In this document: piece by piece, positions 1 to 13,021 of the stretch
How positions within the stretch are numbered: position 1 is the first letter of the stretch
Layout: every line of letters starts with the position of its first letter
Source of the DNA: Closterium sp. Naga37s-1
Lineage: Eukaryota; Streptophyta; Zygnematophyceae; Desmidiales; Closteriaceae
NCBI GenBank assembly: GCA_947471745.1
Contig: CANJKZ010000400.1
Location: 1,302,001 to 1,366,000 of the forward strand
Length of the DNA stretch: 64,000 nt
Direction of reading: 5' to 3'
Program-made: the position numbers and the translations under genes
Notes under the pieces: model-generated
Databases searched by the model: none
What the model was told of the DNA's origin: nothing
The model's input: the letters and a program-made list of their open reading frames with translations, nothing else

Positions 1-89
1 CATTTTGTCACTTGTAGTAAATCTATCTACTTGACGCGCGTCGAAACATTAGAGTACACATTCTCACTCGCGCGTCGATCCGGATGCAG

Positions 90-2178
<2,089 letters not shown>

Positions 2179-2810
2179 GTTCTGAGGGTAGTACAACAGC
2201 TATTTTCGTAGAAAACATGTGCTCAAAAATGGCCCAAAAATGTGTTTTTAGATTGCAGTGGGCCTTGAGAACAGCGGTCCATTATTTCATAGATCAATCG
2301 TTGCGCATATACTACCAGGCCTTTATCAATTGCACTGATATGCATACTTGTTTTCAATGGCATTGCTACTTCCAAAAATGGTTACAACATCAACAATTCC
2401 TCACACTCAACCTGAGTCTAGCTTCCATATTATGAGGTGATAATAAGAAGGCCAGAAAGAACAACTTCAGTATCCTGGTTATATTAGCAAGAGTAATGCT
2501 CTCCTATCCAGCCTGGATTTCACAGGTCTCAATACCCATATTGTGAAAGACAGTGTTAGAATTGGCAACAACTCTTAACTATAAGAGTGCGAAAGGTACG
2601 GTACCGTTATGCATATGCATTGCACATAGCTTTACTATGATAAAGCTTTGACCAAAACCAGACTCTCTGGGATCGAAGTATACAACCCCAAGTATACCCA
2701 CATGCCATGAACCCTCTCCCAGCCTCTATCCTCGTGTTCCCTCCCCACACAGTCTTCCTTGCATTCCACCAGCTCCACTTGCCTCCTGCTGGTGCCAGCC
2801 TGCAGAAGAC
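2179..2810. other. Fumarase 3' UTR and spacer, no gene seen
   Basis: AT-richer sequence after the fumarase stop. I see no exon-like segment with splice borders, no RNA gene and no clear repeat before the CATG-rich satellite begins near 2811. Confidence 0.6.
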
Positions 2811-3180
2811 ATGATGCCATGCCACACCATGCCATGCCAAACCACGGCACACCCCAAACAATGGCATGCCATGCCACACAATGGCATCCCACACCATGTC
2901 ATACCACAACATGACATCCCACACCATGTCATACCACAACATGACATCTCACACTATGTCATGTCATGTCACACCATGGCATGCCACACCATGGCATGCC
3001 ACACAATGACCCTCCACACGATCACACAGCGCACTATTGAGATAACGCACCATGGCATGGCAGACCATGACAACCGACACACACACATACCACCACATGG
3101 TGACATGCCATACCATGACAGATAACACACATACATACCACAGTATGACATGCCACACCATGGTCCACCCACACAATGCC
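2811..3180. repeat. CATG-rich degenerate satellite
   Basis: Tandem variants of CCACACCATGGCATG and of a roughly 27-base unit (CACACCATGTCATACCACAACATGACATC, seen twice at about 2889-2945). The open frames over it read as repeated HTMPCHTM-type or WCGMSCCGM-type peptides on either strand and are repeat artefacts. Confidence 0.85.
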
Positions 3181-3239
3181 ATACCAGGCTACAAACTAAA
3201 CCCTACAGAGGCACGCGATATTATATGATACCACAACAA

Positions 3240-4535
3240 GGTATCATCACACAAGAAGGAAGCATACCACAAGAAGATAACATACCCAAATGCCACAAGT
3301 CCCCATCATGCTGCAACATTGCACACTATCGCATGCAACACTGTAACATACCATACAAAACACACCACACTGCAGCATGCAAGAGATACCATGCTGTGCA
3401 ACATGCCACACTGTGCAATACACACAGTAACATACCACACTGAAACGTACCACAATGTAACATACCACACTGAAACATACCACACTGTAGCATACCACAC
3501 TGTGACATGCACATTTTAACATGCACACAATAACGATTCACACTTCAACACACCTCACAGTCACATGCCACGTAATAACATGCACACTGTAACATGGTAA
3601 CATGCACACAGTACCATGCACACTATCACATACCACATTGTATTATGTGCAGAGTAACACACCACACATAAACATGCACACTGTAACATAACACACTGTA
3701 GCTTGCACACAGTAACATGCCACACAGAAACATGCACACTATCACATACCACACTGTAACATGCACACAGTAACATCTCACCATCACCACTCCCAACAGC
3801 ATAGAATGACATACCAACCAAGTCCGCATCGTACTGCAACATTGCACCCTATCGCATGCAACCCTGTAAACATACCCCATACGTGACACACCACTCTGTA
3901 GCATGCCAAAGATACCGCTGTAACATGGCACACTGTAAAATGCCCCACAGTACATACCCCAATACAGCATGCACACTGTAAAATACACACTATAACATGC
4001 TGAAACAAGCACACTGTAACATGCACAAAGTAGCAAGCACACTAAATCATGCCACACAGTAACATGCACACAATAACATACCACACAGAAACATACACAC
4101 AATAACATGCACACAGTACCATGCACACAGTAACATGCACACTATAACATACCACACAGAAATATGCACACAATAACATGCACACAGTAACATACCACAC
4201 TGTAAAATACCACACTATAACATGTACACTATAACATGCACACTATAGCATGTACACTATAACATGCACACTATAGCATGTACACTATAACATGCACACA
4301 GTAACATGCACACCTTAACACACCACACAGTCAGATATCACATTGTAGTATACACACAATAACAAACCACACGCTACCACACCACACAGTAACATACCAC
4401 ACAGTAACATGCACACAGTACCATGCACACAGTACCATGCACACAGTAACATGCACACAGTAACATGCACACAGTACCATGCACACAGTAACATGCACAC
4501 AGTAACATGCACACAGTAACATCTCACCATCACCA
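3240..4535. repeat. ACATGCACACAGTA minisatellite field (14-16 bp units)
   Basis: About 1.3 kb of tandem 14-16 base units. Near the right end the unit is a clean 14-mer, ACATGCACACAGTA (4404-4520); to the left it is a 15-16-mer ACATACCACACTGTA. Larger blocks are also duplicated: a block around GCAACATTGCACACTATCGC at 3310 recurs diverged at 3830, and a CAGTAACATCTCACCATCAC block at 3769 recurs at 4511. This suggests segmental duplication about 520-740 bp apart inside the array. No coding potential. Confidence 0.88.
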
Positions 4536-5835
4536 CCACTCCCAACCTTCACTGCCCAACCCCACTTCACACCACCACCCACCACAACTTACCAGCCCAT
4601 CCCCAAGCAGTAGGAGCAGCAGACAGCCCACTCCTAGGGGGTGTGTCTTGTGAGGAGAAGTGAGGTAGTGGAAATTGCTTCCAGCCCAAGACTCAAATCC
4701 CACCCCTGACGTAGCCAGAGCTGACGCGAACCAGAACCGCCGGCCGGTCGGCTCTGTCGGTGTCCATTAGGCCTTGCACGTCAGATCGGTTACTTGAGCA
4801 CCGAGTGCCGTGCCGCGCAGATTCCACCCACCACACCCCACCACCACAAGCCACAACCGCAGAGGGTGCTGCCCCTAAGGCAATGAACTCCTTGCTTGCT
4901 CCCACCGCTCCCCACCCACCCACCCCACACTTCACCCCCATGCCTCCTTACCTGTACCTACCACAGCCGTGCAGAGCGCCATGATGCTGAGGCTGCTGGG
5001 AAGTGGAGAGAGAAGGGGGGATTAGCGGAGGGAGAGACTCCTCTGTGGTCCAGGCAGGGTGCTGGTGGGAGGGGAGGGAAAAGGGAGAGAGGAGGTGAGT
5101 GAGATGGTGGACTCCACTCCACTCTCCTGCCCTTGTTTCAGTCTGCACGGGAAAGAAGGGGGGAAGAAAGCAAGGGGAGGAAACGAAATCACCATACCTC
5201 ACCTGTTACCATACCACCTGTTACCATACCACCTGTTACCACACCTCACCCACAACTACTCCTAGCCTAGCCTGCCCTCTATCCCCCCAGCCCCCACTGC
5301 TGCTACTGTTGCTGCTCCCACTGCCTCTGCTGCTGCAACTGCTGCTGCTGGTCTGCTACTCTGCTTCCTCTGCTGCAATCTTCTCTTGATGCCAAGTGAC
5401 CTGGTAGCGGGCACGAAAGGGCAGGAGGAACGGGTGAGTTGGCATAAAGAGAAAGGCTCAAGTGAACAGAAGAACACTCGAGTGAACAAAAACGAGAATG
5501 CAGAATGGAGAAGAGGGAGCAGCTGCAGCAAGTGAACTCCAGAGGGGGAGAGGTGAGGCCAAGGCAAGAGATAACGTACCTTGAAGGGCCAAGCCCACCC
5601 CATACTCTCCCTAGGAGCACCAACTTTAGTTCGTGGCCGTGCTGCCTCCTTGCCATCCCCGTGGGTACCAGGGGAGGGGCGTGGGGGAGTGGCGGTGTTG
5701 ACCCCACGTCCCTCCCTTCCACCTGCCATGGCAAAGGGAAAAGTAATGAGTGACTGGTGGAGAGGCGAGGGGGTAAAGGAGGGGAGTGGATGCATGATCA
5801 GTAAAAGCAGAGGGGAGGGAGGGGACCACTGGTGT

Positions 5836-5962
5836 TGCCTCAGCTACAAGCCACAGACCCAAGGGGGGTCTATACCTAGGGAGGATTAACCTGAGAGAGT
5901 ACCTTCTGTACCTGGGGTGGTTTACCTAAACAAAAGGGGGTCTGTGGCTTAAAGCTGTGGCA
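5836..5962. repeat. Hairpin module, copy A
   Basis: A 25-base left arm (5836-5860) pairs with the right arm (5938-5962) with three mismatches; the shared core is AAGCCACAGACCC. The roughly 77-base loop contains repeated TACCTGG and TTAACCTGAG motifs. Confidence 0.7.
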
Positions 5963-6600
5963 CGACCAGGGGCTCACATTTGAAGGGAGACGAAACAAAG
6001 GATGCAGCAAGGACCAAAGAGGAAAGGAAACGAACAAATGAGAACGGCAGCAGGAAGAACTGGAGAAATAAGGCGGAGAGGGGAAGCAGCTCACCTTGTG
6101 CAGCAGTAAGCACCCGCACGCTCTCCCTCTGGCAGGAGTGCCACCCCTTGGCCTGCTTGCATGAGCTTGGCTGTTGATGCTGCAGGGAGAGACGGGGAGG
6201 CATGGAGGAGAAGGGAAACAAGTGAGGGGAGAGGGGTGAACAACGGTTGTAAACAGAAACTGCAGTGAACAATAAAGTGAGGGAAGTGTGAGTCCATGGG
6301 AGTGAGGAAGAGCAGAGGAGGGAAGTACCTGTGATGGCCAAACCCCTCCCGATACTCTCCCTGATGGTAGTCCCACAACCCAGCACTTCTCGCTGCGTCC
6401 CTCCCGGCCCCACCGGCACCTGCAAGGCCACCAGGGGAGGAGCGCGAGGGAATGGCGGCGTTGACCCCCACGCCCCTCCCCTTAACCGGAAAGGAGAGAA
6501 CTGAAGAAAAGTGAGTACGAGGCTAGGGGTAGAAATGAGGGAGAGTGAGTGGATGGGGTGGGATGCCAGGTGACAGCAGAAAAAGGAGACCACTGGTGCA

Positions 6601-6725
6601 GCCTCAGCTACAAGCCACAGACCCAAAGGGGAGTATATATCTAGGTAGGCTTAACCTGAGAGGATACCTGCTGTACCTGGGGTGGTTTACCTAAAAAAAG
6701 GGGGTCTGTGGCTTAAAGCTGTGGC
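6601..6725. repeat. Hairpin module, copy B
   Basis: Left arm 6601-6624 and right arm 6702-6725 pair with three mismatches. Arm core and loop motifs are as in the copy about 765 bp to the left. Confidence 0.7.
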
Positions 6726-7375
6726 ACGACCAGAGGCTCAAGTTTGAAGGGAGACGAAATCGGAAATGCAGCAAACAGCTAAGTGAAGCTGGAGAAAAAA
6801 CTGGAGTGGTAATGCGGAGAGAGAATGAGAGGGGAAGCAGCTCACCTTGTGCAGCAGTAGGCAGCCTGCATGCTCTCCCTCTGGCTGGCTGGAGTGCCAC
6901 CCCTTGGCCTGCCCGCATGCGCCTCTGCTGCAGGAGTGGACTGGCTGCTGATGCTGCAGGGAGAGACGGGGGAGGCATGGAGGAGAAGTGAAACAAGTGA
7001 GTGGAGAGAGGTGGAACAGAAACGGTTCTAAACAGAAACCGCACGGAATAATTAACTGAGGGAAGTTTGAGCTGACGGAGTGTGGAAGAGCAGAGGAGGA
7101 AGGGAAGTACCTGTGAAGGCCAAACCCCTTCCGATACTCTCCCTGATGGTAGCCCCAAATCCCAGCACTTCTTGCTGCCTCCCTCTCGGCCCCACCGTCA
7201 CCTGCAAGGCCACCAGGGGTGGAGCGCGAGGGAATGGCGGTGTTGACCCCCACGCCCCTCCCCTCAACCGACAAGGAGGAAAGTGAAGCTCAGTGAGTAA
7301 GTGGCTAGGAATAGAATTGAGGGGTGGGTATGGGTGGGGCGGGGTGGCAGGTGACAGCAGCAAAGAGACCACTGG

Positions 7376-7515
7376 AGCAGCGCTAGGCACATGGTGCAGA
7401 CCCAAAGGTAGTGTGGGCTATAATAAAGGTCTAGGATTGGAATAGGCTTAACCTGGGGGCTGAAAGGGGGGGGATACCTGGAATAGGGGGTCTGCACCAT
7501 GTGGGCTAGGCTGCT
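7376..7515. repeat. Hairpin module, copy C (arms changed in concert)
   Basis: The arms carry a different core, CACATGGTGCAGACCC, perfectly complementary over 16 bases (7388-7403 with 7488-7503). A second 6-base match, AGCAGC, lies at the outer ends. Both arms differ from copies A and B at the same positions. Confidence 0.72.
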
Positions 7516-7900
7516 GCAAGTGGCTTGGTTTGAAGAGAAGACGGAAGTCGATGTGCGGATGCATGTGGGAGTGCATGAGTCAGAGAGCGAAAGCATTGAA
7601 AAGGAGAGGGCGAGTAGATTACTCACCTGATGCGGCTGTGAGTGGCGGTGGCGCCTTGAGGCTTGAGGCTGCTGTGGTGCCGCCACTGACGCGCCTCACA
7701 CCACCCGAAGTGCTGCTGGGAGTGCTGGAAACTCGCCACCAGAGGGGCTGCTGGGGGATGGGCGGAGGGGTGAGAAGGGGGGAGGGGAGGGGGGGTCGGG
7801 AGGGAGAAGAGGGGAGGAAGTTAAGTGGAGGCGAGAGGGGCAGGCAGATGGAAAGTGAGATACGTGCAGGCGAGGCAGACAGGCGAGGAAGAGGGGAGGG

Positions 7901-8042
7901 GCCACTGGTGGATGCACAGCCACAAGGCACAGACTTGGGGGAGCCTGAGGGGGCTGTAAGGCTGTAGGGGGTCTTAACCTGAGGGGATTACCTGGACTAG
8001 GGGAGGGGTCTGTTGCTTGTGAACCGGGCCGCCACCAGTGGC
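7901..8042. repeat. Hairpin module, copy D
   Basis: Outer arms GCCACTGGTGG (7901-7911 with 8032-8042) match perfectly. An inner 14-base arm CACAAGGCACAGAC pairs with two mismatches. The loop again carries TTAACCTGAGGGGATTACCTG. Confidence 0.65.
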
Positions 8043-8629
8043 ACTCAAGTATAGAGTGAGCGAAGGAAATGCCATGAGAGTCAAACACAGCAAGAGAGAA
8101 GCAAGCACTGGCGAAGGGCGGGTGCAGGAAGGAGATGGTACTTAGCTTTCAATGAGGTGCAGAGCGGTGAGAGTGGGTGCTCGCCATCCCGTCCCCATGC
8201 CATCCCCTGAGAGTGGGGCAGACGGGAGAGGCAAGGAGGAGCAGACAAGCGAGTGAGTGGAGCGAGGTGGGCTCAGGGTACGAGCGAGGAGACATGATGA
8301 AAACAGAGACGTGAAAGTGAAGAGAAGCGGGAACTGGAGGGAGCGAGGAAGTGAAGAGGAGGGGCGTACCTGTGAAGGCCGAATCCCCCCCCGATGCTCT
8401 CCCTGATGGTAGCCCTCAGCTCTTCGCTGCCCCCCTCCCAGCCCCCACGGACACTTGCAAGGCCACCACGAGGGGCGCGAGGGAATGGTGGTGCTGAACC
8501 CACGCCCCTCCCCTCCACCGGCAAGGAGGAAACTGAAGTTGAGTGAGTAAGCGGCTAGTGGTAGAAGGGGGTGAGGCGAGCACGGGAGGGGTGTGGTGGC
8601 AGATGAGAGCAGCAGGGGACCACCAGAGC

Positions 8630-8700
8630 AGCGCTAGGCACATGGTGCAGACCCAAAAGGAAGTGTGGGCTATAATAAAGGTATAGGGTACAGGATTGGC
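8630..8700. repeat. Hairpin module, half copy E
   Basis: Only the left arm with the CACATGGTGCAGACCC core and the start of the loop are present. The sequence passes into module F at about 8715 without a right arm. Confidence 0.55.
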
Positions 8701-8980
8701 TTAACCTGGGGCTTATCTGGTGCGGCTGCAAGTGGCGCCTTGAGGCTGCTGTGCTGCCGCCACTGAAGCCCCTCACACCACCCAGAGGCGCTGCTGGGAG
8801 TGCTGCGAACTCGCCTCCAGAGGGGCTGCTGGGGGATGGGCGAAGGGGTGATCATGGGGGCGAGGGGAGGGAATGGAAGGGGAGACTCGGAGAGGAAGTT
8901 AAGTGGAGGCGAGAGGGGCAGGCAGATGGAAGTCAGATGTGCAGGCGAGGCAGACAGGCAAGGAAGAGGGGAGGGGAAGG

Positions 8981-9134
8981 GCCACTGGAGGAGATACAGC
9001 CACAAGGCACAGACCCAGGGGAACCTGAGGGGTACCTGAGGGGGCTGTTAGGCTCTAGGGGGTATGAACCTGAGGGGATTACCTGCAGTAGGGGGGAGGG
9101 TCTGTGGCTTGTGAACCGGGCCTCAACCAGTGGC
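8981..9134. repeat. Hairpin module, copy F
   Basis: Outer arm GCCACTGG (8981-8988 with 9127-9134) is perfect. The inner 16-base arm (core CACAAGGCACAGACCC) pairs with the right arm near 9100-9115 with two mismatches. Confidence 0.65.
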
Positions 9135-10560
9135 AACAAACTTTCAAGCATGGAGGGCAAAGGAAAAAACATGAGAGCAAAACGAAGCAACGATAAGGGA
9201 GCAGTGGGCAGCACCCAAGGGCGAGTGCAGGGAGGACATGGCACTTAGCTTCAAGTGAGGTGCAGAGCGGTGAGAGTGGGTAACCAGCATCCCGTCCCTT
9301 GCCCTCCCCTGCTGCTCTCTCCCTTCCACCCCTCCTCTCAGCCTTGCAGTGTGTGCACCTGCACGGCCACAGGGGAGGGGCGTCGGGGTATGGCGGTGCT
9401 GGCCCCACGCCCCTCCCCACCGCACACACATGGCAGGGGTGAGTGGGCATGGCATGGCAGCACGCACAGCTGCAGCACACAGGGCCACGTGCATGAATGA
9501 GCGCTGGAAACGAAAGCAAAGCCTGCTGCACCACGCCACACCCAAGGGGGGAACCAAAGTGTCAACCTTACCACGCTCTGACCCAAAGTCCCAACCTTAC
9601 CTTGGCTGAAAGTTTTGCACCTGTGAACCAGGGGGTAACCTACCAGAGGAGGGGGAGAGGGGTACCTAATCCGAACCTGGAACCTGGAACCTGGTACCTG
9701 GGGGACAAGGGCCTGGGTGTGGCAGTGAGCAGGGCGACAGTGCGGACCGCATGCGAGCGAAATGACTAAGTGAGGCGAGTCAAGGACGGAGAAGCACATA
9801 TCTGCGAAGCAGCACACTCCGTTGGCGTTGGCGTTGACTGCAGGACAGTCCGCACCCAGCAGCATCCACAGCAGCAGCGGAGCCGTTCAATCGGACAACA
9901 GCAACGGCGTCGTTGACTGGAGAAGTTTCAGCTGGCGAGGGGAGGGGGGAGGGGTGGGGGACGGTATGGGTGAGGGGAAGGGGCGGAGAGACAGTGGCAA
10001 GCAGGAGGAGGGCAGCAGAGGCGCACACATGCATAGGGAGAAGAGAGCGCCAACGACAGCAACGCCTGCCGCACCACACCCAGGGGGGTACCTCAGTCTG
10101 AACCGTACCAAGGCCGAACCTGTACCTAGGAGAATAAATTTTGCACCTGCAGTGGGGGGAGAGTTACCTGTTGGGCGAACCTGATACCCGAGTGTGGGGG
10201 GAGCCCTTGCGTGTGGTGGTGAGCAGGCGTGCAGCGAGTGGCGCTCGTGGCAGCGAGGAGAGGGGCGCATGCATGCGGAACGGCAAGGGTTCAAGGGAAG
10301 AGGGTACTTATCTCCGTTCCAACACAACCCGGAGCATTGATGCTGGCAGCCCATGCCAAGCAGCACAAGGGCTCACTGGAGTGCCTGAGTTGGCAGCACG
10401 CCAGTAGAGCGGAAACGCCAGTAAAGCGGAAACGCATGGATGCAGAAAATCGCGTTGAACCGGACCCAGTAGCTCTCATGCGCGAGTCGAGCAGTGAACC
10501 TGCAAGACAAGGCACAAACGAAAACCATCAGATAGTGTGTATCTTGGAAATTGACACGAA

Positions 10561-13021
10561 CCAAACGAAAAAAAAACGTGACTCTCTAGCCGAGATGTGG
10601 TAGACCAACGCCATCGTTTCAGAACTTACGTTGAGAGCTCGTTCACGTTCGAGCGTGCTGAAATGCCAAACTTAAGAGCGTTCGTGCGTGCTGGGATGCC
10701 TTGAGTCGAAGCAGATGTTTTTTTTGGCTTGGGCGATTTCGCAAGTTCCTGCGGAGAAGCAGAGAGTGAAATCGGTCGTCTAACAATAAAATCAAAACTG
10801 AGCGATTGGCCTTGGAATCTTGAACTTACGATGAAAAAAAAATGGTTTCTCGCGGATAGATTAGACAGTTGATCCGAACGTCAACGCTGGAAGAACTTCA
10901 GAAGCGGCGATGGTGCTTGCAGCAGCGGAACTTAAAAGAAAACTAGAATTCGTGTAGGCTTGTTGAGCGAAGTAGCAGCACGCGAGGGAGCTCAATGAAT
11001 AATGGAACACGAGAATGCGAGAGCAGAGTGGCGCTAGCAGGAGACATTGCGTTGAGAAAAGGTAGAGGCTGAAATGGAACGTGGTTGGAGGTAGAGGAAT
11101 GGCATGCAGGAAGTGAGATTGGGTGGAGGCTGAATGTGAGAAATGGGGTCAGAACCGAACTGCGAAGACCGCCTTGAGTTTAATGGCAAATGTTTGAAGA
11201 GGGAAAATATTTTAGCTAAAAGAGCACCGTTTAATGGCTAAAACTCCCCACAGGAAAAGCTAATGAATCAACATTGCTTCCTTCTCCCACCCTCACCGCC
11301 TTTACCACCCCCAACTCCCCTACCCTAAAAATAATCAACTGCCGCGGGCAACTTTGCGTCCACGGCCACGTGCCTGGGATACTCTAACCGAGGCAATAAC
11401 GCCGACACCTCTGGGAGGGATGGCCGTTGGTGTAGAATAAAATGAGGGAGATTTGACCGTCGGATCTTACTGAAACTAAAGGCGTGAAGGGCTCAGATTG
11501 ATGGGGTGAACGTTCAAACGATCTCTCTTGGCGGCAAACCGACATTTCGTAACGCGGCGCTGCGAATCGTGAGGCTGATGTCGGCTGGATAGCCCACTAG
11601 GAGGGAACCCGAAGTAGCCGTTGGGGGGAAAGCTGATGAGCATGAGATCAGCTGGCTCTGGGTGGGTGGGCTTCCCTGCTGTCGCAGATCTCTATGGAAA
11701 TATCAGAGGTGCAGTCAGAGACAGGATGGTGGCGACAATGGGGTACCTGCAACGTAAAGTTTTCGCAAATTTTCAGATTGAGAATGTAACGCTGAGCATG
11801 GTTGGCGAACGAGCCCAGTTCCTGGCTCCGTTTCAACGGCCCTGCTCGATAGGCTAACACTTAGCAAAAGGCAAGTGTTAGGCTAGTGTTGAGAGGAGGG
11901 ATCAGCGCAATTTCCTCTAGCTAACTGACCGCCCAGCCGAATCGGAAGCCCCGCACCTAGAAATTGGAAGGAGCGAGACCCTGAGGGCGATGCTGCGCGC
12001 CTCCTTCTACCTGGGTCATCGCGGGCTGTGTCGAAAATATTGGATTGCTCGCTAGAGGGGTCTGGGTAACAACGCCGGCAAAAAAAAAGCCTTGTCCACA
12101 AATCGCTCGCCTGGGATCGATCAGGTTTTCGAATGGAAGTTTTTTTTCGAGCAGTCTAGTTTGGCGGTTTTTGTTTTAGGTCCACGGAGTGGGTATCCCT
12201 ACCACTGCAAACACTTGACGAGCCCTTCAGCAAACCCCACTATTGGGGGGCGAGGGTTAGGCTAGGCGAGGGCTAAACCTTTGCCCGAGTGAGAAGGACG
12301 CGTGAGCTTTCTGAGTGGGCTTACGCTTCTTGAGTGGGATGCGTTCGACAGGCTAACACCGACCCTTGAGGTTCCAGAGCGTTAAGGCCCTGTGACACCA
12401 AATTACGGGCTGACCGTAGAATAAAAAAACAGAAATCGAAACAATCGAACAGGGCCGACGTGTGGTATGGATTCACACCACAGAAGTAATTTCAGAGACA
12501 ACCTTGTGACGTGGCTATTCTGATCCAAAAGCTGACAGGGTTTCTGGCGTGGCAAACACCAGGTCTGGTTTGGCCAAACACATACAGGTTTGCGACATAC
12601 GCTTCAAAGCAAGCTCTGGTTTGATCAACCAAGAGAGCCTTTCACAGCACCAAACACTTCATCGATGAACATATTTCTAGTTGGCATAAATTACACTTAC
12701 AGCACACAATATTGAGAATAACACCCTCTTGGTCTTTGTGGTGTGTTGCGATTTCCCGTGCAAATGGCGATTCGCCAACCTGTCTCGTGCGAGCCTAGTC
12801 AACTTCGCACACAACGACGTGATTCGATTGGACACGACCCGTGATGTTTCCTTTAAGCGCCTTCACTGATTGGTGAAATCTGGTGAGCGGATGAGGTTGT
12901 GCGACAATGTCGCTCAGAATGAGCCCCACAGAAATGAATGTGGAACCCAAGATCTCTCATGCGAATACATTGCCAAGGCCTGCAACATTTCTCTGACAAA
13001 ACAGGGATCTGTATTTCAGCC
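10561..13021. other. Long spacer upstream of phosphoribulokinase, no supported gene
   Basis: No exon chain or recognisable protein was found on either strand. Small features seen are a G-box-like CCACGTG at 11366-11372, a short imperfect inverted repeat around TAACACTT/AAGTGTTA near 11853-11880, and inverted CCAAT-type ATTGG motifs near 12827 and 12871 upstream of the PRK start. None is enough to assign a function; the last two could belong to the PRK promoter. Confidence 0.5.

Larger units (their letters stand above)
4560..10560. repeat. Degenerate long-period repeat region with recurring modules
   Basis: A six-kilobase stretch, purine-rich on the + strand, composed of imperfectly repeated modules. 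Module P (a GATACTCTCCCTGATGGTAG core followed by a GCGAGGGAATGGCGG core) occurs at about 5578-5728 (diverged), 6325-6485, 7110-7270, 8368-8522 and 9340-9430 (partial). Module E (CCACCCCTTGGCCTGC core) lies at 6090-6240 and 6842-7010. Module F (CCAGAGGGGCTGCTGGGGGA core) lies at 7620-7930 and 8715-8990. A hairpin module occurs five times complete and once as a half. Spacings are about 770 bp, 1.08 kb and 1.26 kb, so duplication was nested rather than a simple array. On the minus strand several modules look like short exons with AG...GT borders, so a minus-strand multi-exon or noncoding gene is possible. I could not build a consistent reading frame and do not claim one. Confidence 0.75.

Noticed and set aside
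2607-4585. Cys/Val/Trp-rich and His/Met-rich frames over the satellites
   Set aside because: Simple repeat artefacts on both strands.
4693-4941. Minus-strand frame ending SSGYVRGGI
   Set aside because: Could be a terminal exon of a minus-strand gene in the repeat region, but there is no supporting exon chain or homology I can name.
11621-11857. 78-aa + strand frame upstream of PRK
   Set aside because: No recognisable family or splice context; its length is expected by chance.
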